Below, in pieces: positions 45,597 to 56,944 of a DNA stretch of 64,000 bases. A program made the translations under genes and the position numbers. Numbering within the stretch: position 1 is the stretch's first letter; every line of letters begins with the position of its first letter. The notes below the pieces were generated by a model. It saw nothing but the letters and a program-made list of their open reading frames with translations, did no database searches and was not told the DNA's origin. The DNA comes from Paracoccus sp. (in: a-proteobacteria) (GTDB lineage Bacteria > Pseudomonadota > Alphaproteobacteria > Rhodobacterales > Rhodobacteraceae), in NCBI RefSeq assembly GCF_030538755.1, contig NZ_JAUNTJ010000012.1, forward strand, positions 1 to 64,000, read 5' to 3'.

Positions 45597-47663
45597 GTGG
45601 CTCATTGGGATGAAAAGGTCGGGCTGCCGCGCGACGCGATTGCTTTTTTGCCGCTGCTGATGGCCCCGATGGCCATTGGTGCGCTGGCTCTGCTGGCCTT
45701 GCCCGGCCATGCGGGCGGCGTGGCAGCGGTGGTGGCTTCGACCATTGCGGTGGCATGGTATGTGCTGGGCGGGGCGGTGTCGGTCGGGCATCTGGCGCGC
45801 GGCATCGTTGCACGGCGCAGCCTGTTGCGCATCCGTGCCGAGGTTCTGGCCAGCCCCGAACCCGTCTGGATTTGCGACCCGTCGGGCGTGGTTCAGTTGC
45901 AGAATGACGCGGCGACGGTGGCTTATGGCGATCTGACCGGGCAACGTATCCGGGCTTTGGTTGCGGGAACGCGGGCCGATGCCGATGGGGCGGTGGCGGA
46001 TATGATCTTGCGTGCGGGGCGCATCGGCAGTTCAGACATGATGCTGGCTGATGACAAAACCCTGTCCGTCACCATGGGGCGCGACGCGCCGTTGCAGATC
46101 TGGACGATAGGCGGGGCAAAGGCCGAGCTTGCGCCCCACGCGCCGGATCGCGCCTACCCTGGGGCCGAGCCGTATTTCGACAGCCTGCCCGTCGCGCTGC
46201 TGAAACTGGATCGCGAAGGCCGCGTCAGCCGCGCAAATCAGGCGGCCTGCCGGCTGGTGCCGGGGTTGGATCAGCACCCCCTGCTGGGCAGCCTGATGGA
46301 CGGACCGGGGCGCTCGGTAGGCGATTGGGTGGCCGATGTCTGCGAGGGGCGCACCAGCGGCAAGGCAGAAATGCTGCGGCTTCGTGAAGGGCTCGAGCGG
46401 TATTTTCAGGTCTCGCTGGCCCCCGATGCCAGCGATCCTTCGGCTGTGCTGGCGGTTCTGCATGACGCGAGTGCCCTGAAAACGCTTGAAGCGCAGTTTG
46501 TGCAAAGCCAGAAGATGCAGGCAATCGGTCAGTTGGCGGGCGGCGTTGCGCATGATTTCAACAACTTGCTGACCGCCATCACCGGGCATTGCGATCTGCT
46601 GATGCTGCGGCACGACAAGGCCGATCCCGACTATGCGGATCTGGACCAGATCAGCCAGAACGCCAACCGTGCCGCTGCGCTGGTCAGCCAGTTGCTGGCG
46701 TTTTCGCGCAAGCAGACGCTGAAGCCGCAGATCATCGACCTGCGCGATACGCTGGCCGATCTGCGCCATCTGCTGAACCGCCTTGTCGGAGAGCGTATCG
46801 CACTCAGCATCCATCACGCGCCGGATTTGCGCGCGATCCGGGCGGACAAGCGGCAATTGGAACAGGTCATCATGAATTTGGTCGTGAATGCCCGCGATGC
46901 GATGAAGGATGGCGGTGATATTCAGGTGCGCACCCGCAACCTGCACTATCCCCAAGGCCATGTTATGGGTCGTGCCACGCTGCCGCCGGGGCGCTATGTC
47001 GAGGTGCAGGTTCAGGACGAAGGCACCGGCATCCCGCCCGAAATCGTGGAAAAAATCTTCGAGCCGTTCTTTACCACCAAGCGCACTGGCGAAGGGACCG
47101 GGCTGGGCCTGTCCACGGCCTATGGCATCGTCAAACAGACCGGCGGCTATATTTTCTGCGACAGCACGCCGGGCGAGGGGACTTGCTTTACCCTGCTGTT
47201 CCCTGCGCATGACCGCCGCGAAAGCCATGCCCCGGCAGAGGTGGCGCGTCCGCTGGCACCCACGCCTGAACCGACGCGCCCGGCCACCGTTCTGCTGGTC
47301 GAAGACGAAGCTGCCGTGCGCGCCTTTGCTGCGCGGGCGCTGCGGATGAAGGGCTACGAGGTGCTTGAAGCCGCCAGTGCCGAAGCCGCGCTGGAGCTTT
47401 TGGCGGATGACAGGCTGTCGGTGGATGTCTTTGTGACGGATGTCGTCATGCCCGGCATGGACGGGCCGACATGGGTGCGCACCGCGCTGGTTGACCGCCC
47501 GCAGACCCGCGTGGTTTTCATGTCCGGCTATACCGAGGATATTTTCGGCGAGGGTCACGCCCCCGTGCCCAACTCAGTCTTTCTTGCCAAGCCGTTCACG
47601 CTGGCGGAACTGACCGAAATCGTCGCGCGGCACCTTGGCGGACAGGCTCCGGTGCTGCACTGA
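45597..47663 (+). CDS. cckA: Hybrid sensor histidine kinase CckA
   Basis: 688 residues. CckA feeds phosphate through ChpT to CtrA, controlling motility, gene transfer agents and envelope genes in Rhodobacterales. Two membrane helices (about 17-62), PAS-like regions, then the dimerisation box [13 protein letters not shown] with H319, the ATPase lobes ([33 protein letters not shown]) and a C-terminal receiver ([12 protein letters not shown], phospho-acceptor D615). The GTG at 45597 has AAGGGG 8 bases upstream and gives residue numbers close to Caulobacter CckA (H322). A GTG at 45504, overlapping the previous stop codon, lacks a ribosome binding site but remains possible. Confidence 0.9.
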   Translation: MAHWDEKVGLPRDAIAFLPLLMAPMAIGALALLALPGHAGGVAAVVASTIAVAWYVLGGAVSVGHLARGIVARRSLLRIRAEVLASPEPVWICDPSGVVQLQNDAATVAYGDLTGQRIRALVAGTRADADGAVADMILRAGRIGSSDMMLADDKTLSVTMGRDAPLQIWTIGGAKAELAPHAPDRAYPGAEPYFDSLPVALLKLDREGRVSRANQAACRLVPGLDQHPLLGSLMDGPGRSVGDWVADVCEGRTSGKAEMLRLREGLERYFQVSLAPDASDPSAVLAVLHDASALKTLEAQFVQSQKMQAIGQLAGGVAHDFNNLLTAITGHCDLLMLRHDKADPDYADLDQISQNANRAAALVSQLLAFSRKQTLKPQIIDLRDTLADLRHLLNRLVGERIALSIHHAPDLRAIRADKRQLEQVIMNLVVNARDAMKDGGDIQVRTRNLHYPQGHVMGRATLPPGRYVEVQVQDEGTGIPPEIVEKIFEPFFTTKRTGEGTGLGLSTAYGIVKQTGGYIFCDSTPGEGTCFTLLFPAHDRRESHAPAEVARPLAPTPEPTRPATVLLVEDEAAVRAFAARALRMKGYEVLEAASAEAALELLADDRLSVDVFVTDVVMPGMDGPTWVRTALVDRPQTRVVFMSGYTEDIFGEGHAPVPNSVFLAKPFTLAELTEIVARHLGGQAPVLH

Positions 47664-47667
47664 CGGG

Positions 47668-48252
47668 TCACAGACTGTCGTAGAGCCTCAGATCGTCGGC
47701 CATGGCAGCGCGCAGGGCGTCTTCTTCGGTGGGGGTCAGTTCGACCTCGACCGAAGGCGGCACGTTGACGCGCGGCAGTTCGATCACGCAATCCAGCATG
47801 TCTTCAAGATAGGCGATGAAGGCCGGCATATCCTCATAGCGGAAAATCCGGTCGGCCCGCGCCGCGCCATCTGTCAGAAAGGCGGACTGCGTTCCGGTCA
47901 TCTGCCGAACCGCGCTGTCTGGATCGGCATATGCGCGGGCAAACGCCGCAAAGCTGACGCCCTGCATGGCGTGGGACGGGTCTTCCAGATCGTCGCGCAA
48001 CCGGAACCGATACCAGCTCCGCAGCCAGTCCACCGGCTCGCGCATCAAGGCAACCGTGGTGAACGGCCCGCCCGCGGCATCGCTCAGCCAAGGCCCGACA
48101 TGAGAGCGCCAGCGGCCAAGGTCGGTGTGTTTCAGTTGCGGCGGACGCATCATCGCGGCGCAGGCCAGCGGTTCCAGCGCGGCCTCGACTGCCGATGACC
48201 CCGCCTTGGGCGTGGCCAGAAATGCCAGCCGCGGATTCCAGAATATAAGCAT
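47668..48252 (-). CDS. Sulfotransferase-like P-loop protein
   Basis: 194 residues. FLATPKAGSSAVEAAL (11-26) resembles the 5'-phosphosulfate-binding loop of sulfotransferases, and VALMREPVDWLRSWYRFR matches the 3'-phosphate-binding block (R and S) of that fold. FRYEDMPAFIAYLEDML is the later conserved segment. Homologues in Rhodobacterales are sometimes labelled gamma-glutamyl kinase, which the sequence does not support. Donor and acceptor are unknown. Convergent with cckA, 4 bases apart. Confidence 0.7.
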   Translation of the reverse strand: MLIFWNPRLAFLATPKAGSSAVEAALEPLACAAMMRPPQLKHTDLGRWRSHVGPWLSDAAGGPFTTVALMREPVDWLRSWYRFRLRDDLEDPSHAMQGVSFAAFARAYADPDSAVRQMTGTQSAFLTDGAARADRIFRYEDMPAFIAYLEDMLDCVIELPRVNVPPSVEVELTPTEEDALRAAMADDLRLYDSL

Positions 48253-48404
48253 GATGCCCCGTCTGAGTTCGGGACGTGTGAATAAAGGCAGGGCCGGGCG
48301 CTGTAAACCGTTTGTTAAGTGCTTTCACGGCATCATCAGGGCGGCGAATCATCGCAGCCCGGTAAAATGCTTGCAAAGGTTGCGGGAATCGCGCAGGAAG
48401 ATGA

Positions 48405-48419
48405 GAACAAGTGAAGAAC
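48405..48419. promoter_or_regulatory. LexA (SOS) box, recA promoter
   Basis: GAACAAGTGAAGAAC fits GAAC-N7-GAAC exactly. It lies 60 bases upstream of the recA start codon, as expected for autoregulated SOS control. Confidence 0.9.
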
Positions 48420-48479
48420 ATCGCTTGGGTCGGGCAGATTGCCCCCGACGGGGGGCTGTGAAATAACAGGCAGGACAGA

Positions 48480-49550
48480 ATGGCTACGGCAGGTCTCTTT
48501 GACATGAACGACAAGCGGTCGGCAGACAAACAAAAGGCGCTGGACAGCGCACTGGCTCAGATCGAACGGCAGTTCGGCAAGGGGTCGATCATGCGGCTGG
48601 GGGTCGATAACCCCGTGGCCGAGATCGAGGCGACCTCGACCGGATCGCTGGGGCTGGACATTGCGCTGGGGATCGGCGGTTTGCCCAAGGGGCGGATCAT
48701 CGAGATTTATGGCCCTGAAAGCAGCGGCAAAACCACGCTGACGCTGCATTGCGTGGCCGAGGAACAGAAAAAAGGCGGCGTCTGCGCCTTTGTTGACGCC
48801 GAGCACGCGCTTGATCCGCAATACGCGAAAAAGCTGGGCGTCAATCTGGACGATCTGCTGATTTCGCAGCCGGACACCGGCGAGCAGGCGCTGGAAATCG
48901 TTGATACGCTGGTTCGGTCGGGCGCAGTCAGCATGGTGGTTGTCGATTCTGTCGCCGCGCTGACCCCGAAATCCGAGATCGAGGGCGATATGGGTGATGC
49001 GCAGGTTGGCGCACAGGCCCGTCTGATGAGCCAGGCGATGCGCAAGCTGACGGCCAGCATCGGCCGCAGCAACTGCATGGTGATCTTCATTAACCAGATC
49101 CGCATGAAGATCGGCGTCATGTTCGGCAACCCGGAAACAACCTCGGGCGGGAACGCGCTGAAATTCTATGCCTCGGTGCGCATGGACATCCGCCGCACCG
49201 GCTCGATCAAGGACCGCGACGAGGTGATCGGCAATACCACCCGCGTCAAAGTGGTGAAAAACAAGGTCGCGCCGCCCTTCCGGCAGGTCGAATTCGACAT
49301 CATGTATGGCGAAGGCATCAGCAAGGTGGGCGAACTGGTCGATCTGGGCGTCAAGGCGGGCGTGGTTGAAAAATCCGGTGCGTGGTATTCCTATGGCGAC
49401 GAACGCATCGGGCAAGGCCGTGAAAACGCCAAGCAATTTCTGCGCGACCGCCCCGAGGTTGCCTATGCCATCGAAGACAAGATCCGTGCCAGCCACGGTC
49501 TCGATTTCGGTGTCGCCCCGGAAGAGGGCGATGATCTGACCGAAGATTGA
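48480..49550 (+). CDS. recA: Recombinase RecA
   Basis: 356 residues. It forms the strand-exchange filament and triggers LexA self-cleavage. Walker A GPESSGKT is at 78-85; [29 protein letters not shown] (Walker B), the L2 loop region [20 protein letters not shown] (20 residues) and [14 protein letters not shown] are all intact. AGGA precedes the ATG; a second ATG 8 codons later also has family-like residues after it, so the exact start may shift slightly. It has its own LexA box and a hairpin after the stop codon. Confidence 0.98.
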   Translation: MATAGLFDMNDKRSADKQKALDSALAQIERQFGKGSIMRLGVDNPVAEIEATSTGSLGLDIALGIGGLPKGRIIEIYGPESSGKTTLTLHCVAEEQKKGGVCAFVDAEHALDPQYAKKLGVNLDDLLISQPDTGEQALEIVDTLVRSGAVSMVVVDSVAALTPKSEIEGDMGDAQVGAQARLMSQAMRKLTASIGRSNCMVIFINQIRMKIGVMFGNPETTSGGNALKFYASVRMDIRRTGSIKDRDEVIGNTTRVKVVKNKVAPPFRQVEFDIMYGEGISKVGELVDLGVKAGVVEKSGAWYSYGDERIGQGRENAKQFLRDRPEVAYAIEDKIRASHGLDFGVAPEEGDDLTED

Positions 49551-49559
49551 CGGTTGCTG

Positions 49560-49585
49560 CCGGCGCCGGGGTGATCTGGCGCCGG
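49560..49585 (+). terminator. Hairpin after recA
   Basis: CCGGCGCC and GGCGCCGG form a perfect 8-bp stem with a 10-base loop, 10 bases after the recA stop codon; the following TCATCTCTTGTT is only weakly T-rich. Confidence 0.65.
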
Positions 49586-49684
49586 TCATCTCTTGTTATC
49601 CAGAAATGCGTCGTTCGCTGGACAGGCGCGTCTGGCAGTTATAGATCATCGGCCTGATATGCCCATCCGACCCAAAGGCCCCAC

Positions 49685-52342
49685 ATGCCCAGCCTGAACG
49701 ACATCCGCTCGACCTTTCTTGGTTATTTCGACAAAAACGGCCACCGCGTCGTGGATTCCAGCCCTCTGGTGCCGCGGAATGACCCGACGCTGATGTTTGC
49801 CAACTCGGGCATGGTGCAGTTCAAGAACCTGTTCACCGGGGTTGAAACGCGCGATTACAAACGGGCCACCACGGCGCAAAAATGTGTGCGCGCGGGCGGC
49901 AAGCATAACGATCTGGACAATGTGGGCTATACCGCGCGGCATCACACCTTTTTCGAAATGCTGGGCAATTTCAGCTTTGGCGATTATTTCAAGACCGACG
50001 CGATCCCCTTTGCGTGGGAACTGCTGACGCGCGAATTCGGCATCCCCAAGGATCGGCTGCTCGTCACGGTTTACCATACTGACGACGAGGCGGCGGCGAT
50101 CTGGAAGAAAGTGGCGGGTCTGTCTGACGACAGGATCATCCGCATCCCGACCAGCGACAACTTCTGGATGATGGGGCCGACCGGTCCCTGCGGCCCCTGC
50201 ACGGAAATCTTCTACGATCACGGCGATCACATCTGGGGCGGCCCCCCCGGCAGCGCGGATGAAGACGGCGACCGTTTCATCGAAATCTGGAACCTCGTCT
50301 TCATGCAGTTCGAGCAGTTCGAGGATGGCAGCCGCAAGGATTTGCCTAATCCCTCGATCGACACCGGCATGGGCCTGGAACGCATCGGTGCCCTGTTGCA
50401 GGGCAAGCATGACAACTATGACACCGACCTGATGCGCAGCCTGATCGAAGCGTCGGCCCATGCCACCAGCAGCGACCCGGACGGGCCGGGCAAGGTGCAT
50501 CATCGGGTGATCGCCGACCACCTGCGCTCTACATCGTTCCTGATCGCCGATGGCGTCATGCCCTCGAACGAAGGGCGCGGTTATGTGCTGCGGCGGATCA
50601 TGCGGCGGGCGATGCGGCACGCACATATGCTGGGCGCAACCGATCCGGTGATGCACCGTCTGGTGCCCGCGCTGGTGCGTCAGATGGGTGCGGCCTATCC
50701 CGAACTGCCGCGCGCACAGGCACTGATCGAGGAAACGCTGCGTTCCGAAGAAAGCCGTTTCCGCCAGACGCTGGATCGTGGCCTGCGCCTGCTGGATGAC
50801 GAACTGTCGCGCCTGCCCGATGGGGCCGATTTGCCCGGCGCGGCGGCATTCAAGCTGTATGACACTTATGGTTTCCCGCTGGATCTGACGCAGGACGCGC
50901 TGCGTGAAAAAGGCCGCGGCGTTGATACAGCCGGTTTTGACAGTGCCATGGCCGAACAAAAGGCCAAGGCGCGGGCGGCTTGGGCCGGTTCCGGCGAAAC
51001 CAAGGATGCCGCGATCTGGTTCGATCTGGCCGAACAGCATGGCACGACCGAATTTCTGGGCTACGACACCGAAGAAGCCGAGGGGCAGGTGCTGGCTCTG
51101 GTCCGCGACGGCGCCGCGATTGATGCCGCGTCCGAGGGGGAAGCGGTGCAGATCGTGGTAAACCAGTCGCCGTTTTATGCCGAAAGCGGCGGTCAGGTAG
51201 GCGATGCGGGCCTGATTAAAACCGAAACCGGCGCGGCTCGGGTGACGGATACCAAAAAGGTCGCGGGCGTTTTCGTGCATATCGCCGAGGTGACGATGGG
51301 CCGGATCGAACGCGGGCAGGGGGCGGTTTTGACCGTCGATCATGCGCGGCGCAGTGCGATCCGCGCCAACCACTCGGCCACGCACCTGCTGCACGAGGCG
51401 TTGCGCCGGTCCTTGGGTGCGCATGTTGCACAACGTGGATCGCTGAATGCGCCGGATCGGCTGCGGTTTGACTTCAGCCATAATCAAGCGGTCAGCGGCG
51501 ACGAACTGGCGGCGGTCGAGGCTGAGATTAACGATTTCATCCGCCAGAACAGCCCGGTGGAAACGCGATTGATGACGCCGGACGATGCGCGGGCCATCGG
51601 CGCGCAGGCCCTGTTCGGCGAAAAATATGGCGACGAGGTGCGCGTGGTGTCGATGGGCAGCCTGACCGGCTCGGGCAAGGGGCAGGCTGGCGATACCTAT
51701 TCGATCGAATTGTGCGGCGGCACTCATGTTCTGCGCACGGGTGACATCGGCGCTTGCGTCATTCTGGGCGACAGTGCTTCGTCTGCCGGGGTGCGCCGGA
51801 TCGAGGCGTTGACGGGGCAGGCGGCGCTGGATCACCTGCGCGCATCTGATGCGCAACTAGCTGAAATTGGTGGTATTCTCAAGGCGCAGGCCGGCGATGT
51901 CGTTGCGCGGGTCCGTTCGCTGGCGGATGAGCGCAAGGCACTGGGCAACGAAGTTGCGCAACTGAAACGGCAACTGGCCATGGGCGGCGACGCGGGTGCC
52001 GAGGCCAAGGATATCGCAGGCATCAAATTCATCGGTCGCCGTGTCGAGGGCGTTTCCGGCAAGGAATTGGGCGCGCTGGTCGATGAGATGAAGGCGCAGC
52101 TTGGTTCGGGCGCGGTGCTGCTGCTGGCCGAAGCCGATGGCAAGGCGACCGTTGCAGCGGGTGTGACGCCCGATCTGACCGCGCGGGTGTCGGCGGTCGA
52201 TCTGGTGCAGGCCGCGACGGCGGCGCTTGGCGGCAAGGGTGGCGGTGGCCGTCCCGACCGCGCTCAGGGCGGTGCGCCCAGTCTGGCAGCGGCGGATCAG
52301 GCGATTGCCGCAGTTGAAACCCTTATCGGAGGTGCTGCATGA
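49685..52342 (+). CDS. alaS: Alanyl-tRNA synthetase
   Basis: 885 residues, full length. The class II catalytic core ([47 protein letters not shown]) is followed by the tRNA-recognition region, the editing domain with zinc ligands [11 protein letters not shown] and CGGTH, and the C-terminal C-Ala domain ending in a glycine-rich linker ([17 protein letters not shown]). It charges tRNA-Ala and clears Ser/Gly mischarging. AAAGGCCCCAC precedes the ATG. Its stop overlaps the next gene by 4 bases. Confidence 0.98.
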   Translation: MPSLNDIRSTFLGYFDKNGHRVVDSSPLVPRNDPTLMFANSGMVQFKNLFTGVETRDYKRATTAQKCVRAGGKHNDLDNVGYTARHHTFFEMLGNFSFGDYFKTDAIPFAWELLTREFGIPKDRLLVTVYHTDDEAAAIWKKVAGLSDDRIIRIPTSDNFWMMGPTGPCGPCTEIFYDHGDHIWGGPPGSADEDGDRFIEIWNLVFMQFEQFEDGSRKDLPNPSIDTGMGLERIGALLQGKHDNYDTDLMRSLIEASAHATSSDPDGPGKVHHRVIADHLRSTSFLIADGVMPSNEGRGYVLRRIMRRAMRHAHMLGATDPVMHRLVPALVRQMGAAYPELPRAQALIEETLRSEESRFRQTLDRGLRLLDDELSRLPDGADLPGAAAFKLYDTYGFPLDLTQDALREKGRGVDTAGFDSAMAEQKAKARAAWAGSGETKDAAIWFDLAEQHGTTEFLGYDTEEAEGQVLALVRDGAAIDAASEGEAVQIVVNQSPFYAESGGQVGDAGLIKTETGAARVTDTKKVAGVFVHIAEVTMGRIERGQGAVLTVDHARRSAIRANHSATHLLHEALRRSLGAHVAQRGSLNAPDRLRFDFSHNQAVSGDELAAVEAEINDFIRQNSPVETRLMTPDDARAIGAQALFGEKYGDEVRVVSMGSLTGSGKGQAGDTYSIELCGGTHVLRTGDIGACVILGDSASSAGVRRIEALTGQAALDHLRASDAQLAEIGGILKAQAGDVVARVRSLADERKALGNEVAQLKRQLAMGGDAGAEAKDIAGIKFIGRRVEGVSGKELGALVDEMKAQLGSGAVLLLAEADGKATVAAGVTPDLTARVSAVDLVQAATAALGGKGGGGRPDRAQGGAPSLAAADQAIAAVETLIGGAA

Positions 52343-52638
52343 GCGCGCTTTGGATTGCTCACGTCAAGGTTCTGGATGCTGATTCCTATGGCAAATATGC
52401 CAAGGCCGCTGGCCCGGTGATTGCCGCGCATGGCGGCGTGTTTCTGGCCCGTGGCGCCCGCTATGTCCGGCTTGAGGGGGCCGAGCGTGAACGCCACGTC
52501 GTCGCGCGCTTTCCCAGCGTCGAGGCGGCCGAAGCATGCTATCGCAGCCCCGAATATCAGGCGGCACTGGCCCATGCCATCGGCGCGTCAGAACGCGATC
52601 TTGTGATCGTCGAAGAAACGCCGCCTGCTGCGGAATAG
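52339..52638 (+). CDS. DUF1330 family protein
   Basis: 99 residues, a ferredoxin-like alpha/beta barrel fold. [56 protein letters not shown] and [20 protein letters not shown] are the DUF1330 blocks. Function unknown. Its ATG overlaps the alaS stop codon (ATGA), so it is translated from the alaS message. Confidence 0.9.
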   Translation: MSALWIAHVKVLDADSYGKYAKAAGPVIAAHGGVFLARGARYVRLEGAERERHVVARFPSVEAAEACYRSPEYQAALAHAIGASERDLVIVEETPPAAE

Positions 52639-52698
52639 GTGGAATGTTAACTCTTTCGTGCTAACCGTCACGAAAGGAACATGAAATGAGGCAAGGGC

Positions 52699-53493
52699 AT
52701 GTGCCGCTGGGCCGCCTATATCGGTCAGCCGATCTTTCTGGAAGATGTCGTCAGCCTGCCGGGGCATTCGCTGATTCACCAAAGTCAGGGTGCCCGGCGC
52801 AGTCATACGGTGGTCAATGCTGATGGGTTTGGCTTGGCGTGGTATGGCGAACGCCCCGAGCCAGGCCTTTACCGCGATGTCCTGCCGGCGTGGAGCGATC
52901 CGAACCTGCGCAGTCTGACCGCGACGGTGAAATCGGGCCTGTTCATGGCGCATGTCCGCGCCTCGACCGGCACGGCGACCAGCCGCAATAATTGCCACCC
53001 CTTCGCCGTCGGACGGTGGAGCTTTATGCATAATGGCCAGTTCGGCGGCTATGATGGTTATCGGCGCCATGCCGATCTGCTGATTCCCGAAGAACTGTAT
53101 CCGTTCCGCCGGGGGGCCACCGACAGCGAGGCGTTGTTTCTGATCGCTCTTGGACAGGGGCTGGCCGACGATCCGCATCGCGCCATGGAACGCGCCACCG
53201 CTGTGTTCGAGGATCTGGCCCACCGCAAGGGGGCTGCGCCCTATGTGCGGCTGACGGCGGCATTTTCCGACGGGCAGCGCCTGTATGCGCTGCGCTATGC
53301 CAGCGACGATCAGGCACCGACGCTGTTCTATCGCTGGTCTGCCAGCCGGGCAGGCCTTGCTGTCGTGTCAGAGCCGCTGGAAACAGACCAAGCCGACTGG
53401 TCCGAGGTGCCGCCGGGCAGCTTTTGCACCTTTGACGGTGACGGGGTTGCGATTGAACCGTTCAAGCCCGATTTCGCCCGCGTCGCCGCCTGA
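52699..53493 (+). CDS. Class II glutamine amidotransferase (EgtC/YafJ-like)
   Basis: 264 residues. MCRWAAYIG leaves the nucleophile C2 at the N-terminus after removal of Met. ADGFGLAWYG, FMAHVRASTGTATSRNNCHP, FMHNGQFGGYD and RGATDSEALFLIAL are the Ntn-hydrolase amidotransferase motifs. EgtC relatives act in ergothioneine synthesis by releasing glutamate, but no egtB or egtD is nearby, so the substrate is open. GAGGCAAGGGC precedes the ATG. Confidence 0.9.
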   Translation: MCRWAAYIGQPIFLEDVVSLPGHSLIHQSQGARRSHTVVNADGFGLAWYGERPEPGLYRDVLPAWSDPNLRSLTATVKSGLFMAHVRASTGTATSRNNCHPFAVGRWSFMHNGQFGGYDGYRRHADLLIPEELYPFRRGATDSEALFLIALGQGLADDPHRAMERATAVFEDLAHRKGAAPYVRLTAAFSDGQRLYALRYASDDQAPTLFYRWSASRAGLAVVSEPLETDQADWSEVPPGSFCTFDGDGVAIEPFKPDFARVAA

Positions 53494-53516
53494 GGACGGT
53501 GCGCGGGTCACGCGGG

Positions 53517-53975
53517 TCAGGGTTTGCCCGGTTCACGCGGCGCGGGCGGCGTTGCGGGCTGATCGGCATCCGCCGTGCCGGGGCGATCGCTTAACCCTGA
53601 TGCCTGCGGGTGGCTGCTGGGTTGTGGAGCCGCTGCATCGGGCAGAACCGGAACGGGCTGCGGCGCGGCTGGCGCGGTGGCGGCAACCGGGTATTCCGGC
53701 TGCGGCGGCGGTGCCGTCGGTGCGGGGACCGATGCCTGCGCCGGGGCCGCGCGACGGAACACCAGCAGGTTCAGGTAAACCGTCTGCCGCCCGGTCAACC
53801 CGCTGCGTTCCTCGGATGGCAGCGTTTCGGCGCGGACATATTCCCATCCATCAGCGGCCATCCGGTTGATTTCGGCCGACAGGGTATGGGCATAACGCTC
53901 GCCAGGGGTTTTCAGCCCTTTGATGCGGTCGCCGCGTTCCGGGGCGGGAATGACGGTGTAATCATAGCTTTTCAT
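53517..53975 (-). CDS. DUF4177 domain protein with proline/alanine-rich tail
   Basis: 152 residues. The N-terminal 75 residues (YDYTVIPAPERGD, INRMAADGWEYVRAETLPSE, LLVFRR) form a DUF4177-like alpha/beta domain; the remainder is low-complexity proline, alanine and glutamine and probably disordered. Cytosolic by appearance. Function unknown. It is convergent with the amidotransferase gene. Confidence 0.8.
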   Translation of the reverse strand: MKSYDYTVIPAPERGDRIKGLKTPGERYAHTLSAEINRMAADGWEYVRAETLPSEERSGLTGRQTVYLNLLVFRRAAPAQASVPAPTAPPPQPEYPVAATAPAAPQPVPVLPDAAAPQPSSHPQASGLSDRPGTADADQPATPPAPREPGKP

Positions 53976-54082
53976 GCGAACCTCGACCCTGTTAAGCCAA
54001 AATCAGACCAAGAATGGCCAATCCACCATGGCGATCAAGCCCGACCGCGTTTGCTGTTTCGCAATCCGCGCGATGCTGCGGA

Positions 54083-54592
54083 TCAACCGCCAAGCCCGAT
54101 CCTGTCGCGCGGCGGCAAAGGCACCGGCTGCGTTACCATATTGCGCGGGCGGCGTTCGTAAAAGGCATTGCCCCCGGCGGTCAGCACATAGTGCATGTTG
54201 TCATAGGAAAAACGGTGGCCGTAGGTGTGGAAAAACATCGCGTTCCGCACCGCCGGGTGGCGTTCGCCGCGCATCACCGACACCGCTGCGGCGCGCACCT
54301 GCGGAACATGCGGCATCTTGCGGCTTAACACACCGGGCGCGAACTGGTTTTTCTGCCCCACCACCGCGCAGACACTGCGCGGATATTGGGCCGAGTTGAC
54401 CCGGTTCATCACCACGGTTCCGACCGCGATCATACCCTCGCGGCTGGAACGGTTGGCCTCGAAATAGATCGCCCGCTCCATGCAGTCCAGTTCGCTGTGG
54501 CGACGCCCGAAAAGGCCGGAATCGCCGCAGCCGGACAGGGCGACAACCGCCGCCATCATCGCCATCAGTGGGGTGCGGCGCAGCACGCGCAT
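54083..54592 (-). CDS. Cell wall hydrolase (SleB-type, Hydrolase_2) lipoprotein
   Basis: 169 residues. A lipoprotein signal with lipobox LSGC (cysteine near residue 22) is followed by the SleB-like hydrolase fold: CMERAIYFEANRSSREGMIA carries the catalytic-type glutamate, then VGTVVMNRVNSAQYPRSVC, FAPGVLSRK and AMFFHTYGHRF. It probably cuts peptidoglycan glycan strands from the outer membrane side. The start is the ATG at 54592, immediately after gatB (3-base gap), so it is cotranscribed with it. Confidence 0.87.
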   Translation of the reverse strand: MRVLRRTPLMAMMAAVVALSGCGDSGLFGRRHSELDCMERAIYFEANRSSREGMIAVGTVVMNRVNSAQYPRSVCAVVGQKNQFAPGVLSRKMPHVPQVRAAAVSVMRGERHPAVRNAMFFHTYGHRFSYDNMHYVLTAGGNAFYERRPRNMVTQPVPLPPRDRIGLGG

Positions 54593-54595
54593 CAA

Positions 54596-56110
54596 TTACA
54601 GCCCCAGCTTTTTCGCGACCAGTTCGTTCACCGCCGCCGGGTTGGCCTTGCCGCCGGTGGCCTTCAGCACCTGACCCACGAACCAGCCGGCCAGTTTCGG
54701 GTTGGCCTTGGCCTTTTCGACCTGAGCGGGGTTTTCGGCGATGATCTGATCGACGGCGGCTTCGATGGCCCCCATGTCGGTGACTTGCTTCATGCCGCGC
54801 GCGGCGGCGATTTCGGCCGGATCGCCGCCTTCGGTCCACAGGATTTCGAACAGATCCTTGGCCATCTTGCCGGAAATCTGGCCCGAGCCGATCAGGTCGA
54901 TCACGCCGCCCAGTTGTGCCGCCGATACCGGCGAGCTGGCCACTGTCAGCCCCTCTTTGTTCAGCCGCCCGAACAATTCGTTAATCACCCAGTTTGCCGC
55001 CTGCTTGCCATCACGGCCCGCGGCCACCGCCTCGAAGAAATCGGCGTTTTCAACCTCGGCGGTCAGCACGCCCGCGTCATATTCCGACAGCCCCATCGCC
55101 TGCACAAAGCGGGCTTTTTTCGCGTCGGGCAGTTCCGGCATGTCGGCGGCGATGCCATCGACCCAAGCCTGTTCGATTTCCAGCGGCAGCAGGTCGGGGC
55201 AGGGGAAATAGCGGTAATCATGCGCCTCTTCCTTGGAGCGCATCGACCGCGTTTCGCCCTTGTCGGGGTCGTAAAGGCGGGTTTCCTGCACCACGGAACC
55301 GCCGTCCTCGATGATGGCGATCTGGCGGCGCGCCTCGTATTCGATGGCGGCCTGAATAAAGCGCAGGCTGTTCATGTTCTTGATTTCGCAGCGGGTTCCC
55401 AGAACGGAATGATCGCCGGTTTCGATGAAGCGTTCATAATCGCCGGGTTTGCAGACCGACACGTTCACATCCGCGCGCAGGTTGCCGTTCTGCATATTGC
55501 CGTCGCATGTGCCCAGATAGCGCATGATCTGCCGCAGTTTGCTGACATAGGCCGCCGCTTCTTCCGGCCCGCGGATGTCGGGGCGGCTGACGATTTCCAT
55601 CAGCGCGACGCCAGTGCGGTTGAAATCGACGAAGGACATGTTCGGGTCCATGTCGTGGATCGACTTGCCCGCGTCCTGTTCCAGATGGATACGCTCGATC
55701 CGCACGCGGCGGGCGATGCCGGGGGCCATGTCCACGATGACCTCGCCCTCGCCGACGATGGGGTGGTAAAGCTGGCTGATCTGATAGCCCTGCGGCAGGT
55801 CGGGGTAGAAATAGTTCTTGCGGTCGAAGGCCGAGGTCAGGTTGATCGCCGCCTTGATCCCCAGCCCGGTGCGCACCGCCTGTTCGACGCAGAATTCGTT
55901 GATGACCGGCAGCATTCCCGGCATGGCGGCGTCAACGAAGGCCACGTTGCTGTTCGGTTCGGCCCCGAATGTGGTCGAAGCGCCGGAAAACAGCTTGGCG
56001 TTGGATGCGACCTGGGCGTGAACTTCTAGCCCGATGACCAGCTCCCAATCGCTTTTGGCGCCTGCGATGACTTTGGGTTCCGGGGCGGTGAAGGACAGGT
56101 GGTCAAGCAT
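54596..56110 (-). CDS. gatB: Aspartyl/glutamyl-tRNA amidotransferase subunit B
   Basis: 504 residues. GatCAB converts Glu-tRNA-Gln (and Asp-tRNA-Asn) to the amidated forms in bacteria lacking GlnRS or Asn[15 protein letters not shown] starts the kinase-like domain, with [51 protein letters not shown] and [20 protein letters not shown]. The C-terminal helical and YqeY-like tail is complete. The ATG at 56110 follows AAGAGG; the upstream extension is not family sequence. Confidence 0.97.
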   Translation of the reverse strand: MLDHLSFTAPEPKVIAGAKSDWELVIGLEVHAQVASNAKLFSGASTTFGAEPNSNVAFVDAAMPGMLPVINEFCVEQAVRTGLGIKAAINLTSAFDRKNYFYPDLPQGYQISQLYHPIVGEGEVIVDMAPGIARRVRIERIHLEQDAGKSIHDMDPNMSFVDFNRTGVALMEIVSRPDIRGPEEAAAYVSKLRQIMRYLGTCDGNMQNGNLRADVNVSVCKPGDYERFIETGDHSVLGTRCEIKNMNSLRFIQAAIEYEARRQIAIIEDGGSVVQETRLYDPDKGETRSMRSKEEAHDYRYFPCPDLLPLEIEQAWVDGIAADMPELPDAKKARFVQAMGLSEYDAGVLTAEVENADFFEAVAAGRDGKQAANWVINELFGRLNKEGLTVASSPVSAAQLGGVIDLIGSGQISGKMAKDLFEILWTEGGDPAEIAAARGMKQVTDMGAIEAAVDQIIAENPAQVEKAKANPKLAGWFVGQVLKATGGKANPAAVNELVAKKLGL

Positions 56111-56311
56111 GGCGGCCTCTTGTGCGTGTTGCGGTGGTTTTAGGGCAGGGGGCGCGGCCCGGCAAGGGTGCGCCTGCGGCGGAAAACCGCCGAAACGCCG
56201 GGGCGCGTGGTGGCGGGAAATCGCCGATGGGCGGCGGATCACGAATCCGGTAATTGTCTTTTAACGGTCCGGGCTTAGCAGTTCGCTGAACGAAACAACT
56301 CTGGTCCGATC

Positions 56312-56941
56312 ATGCGTCCTTTCCTGTCCTGCATTGCTGCCCTTGCTGCTGTGGCCACCCTGTCTGCCTGTGACAGCGGCGGTGCGGGCGGGCAGATGAA
56401 CCTGCGTGCAGAGCCGGCGACGCAGGCGGTGGCGGAAAAGGTTGACGTGTCGATGCGCTGGACCGGGCGCGCCGGTTCGGACGCATGGACGCAGGCCACG
56501 CTGGACGCATTGGATCAGCATGGCGTCACCATCATGTCGCGCGTTCCCAGTGACGTCAGCGCCTATTGCCCTGCCTATGCCGATCAGGGGCCTGAGGGAC
56601 GGCGCGCCTTTTGGGCCGGGTTCATGTCGGCGGTGGCCAAGCATGAAAGCACCTATAACCCCGGTGCCAAGGGCGGCGGCGGTCGCTGGCTGGGGCTGAT
56701 GCAGATCTCGCCCGCGACGTGGCGGCATTATGGCTGCGATGGCAAGATGCTGGACGGGGCCGATAATATGGTCTGCGCGGTCAAGATCATGACGGCGCAG
56801 GTCGGGCGCGATAATGCCGTGGTTGGCGGGTCGGGCGCGTGGCGCGGCGTGGCGCGTGACTGGGCACCGCTGCGCAATGCCAGCAAGCGCGCTGACATTG
56901 CGAACTGGACCAGCCAGCAAAGCTATTGCGCCAAGGGTTAA
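56312..56941 (+). CDS. Transglycosylase SLT-domain lipoprotein
   Basis: 209 residues. Lipoprotein signal with lipobox LSAC (cysteine near residue 20). The SLT domain begins around residue 105: SAVAKHESTYNPGAKGGG has the catalytic-type glutamate, LGLMQISPATWRHYGC the GxxQxS motif, and GSGAWRGVARDWAPLR the distal part. It should act on peptidoglycan in the periplasm. Convergent with hisA, with 3 bases between the stop codons. Confidence 0.85.
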   Translation: MRPFLSCIAALAAVATLSACDSGGAGGQMNLRAEPATQAVAEKVDVSMRWTGRAGSDAWTQATLDALDQHGVTIMSRVPSDVSAYCPAYADQGPEGRRAFWAGFMSAVAKHESTYNPGAKGGGGRWLGLMQISPATWRHYGCDGKMLDGADNMVCAVKIMTAQVGRDNAVVGGSGAWRGVARDWAPLRNASKRADIANWTSQQSYCAKG

Positions 56942-56944
56942 GGC

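Noticed and set aside
47668..48252. Gamma-glutamyl kinase
   Set aside because: Homologues carry this label, but the chain lacks amino-acid-kinase motifs and instead shows sulfotransferase-like nucleotide loops.
49646..51856. 736-codon frame antisense to alaS
   Set aside because: Composition is the arginine/histidine/glutamine-rich type expected from the antisense strand of a GC-rich gene; alaS is complete.
54386..56029. 547-codon frame antisense to gatB
   Set aside because: Shadow of gatB with no ribosome binding site or domain.
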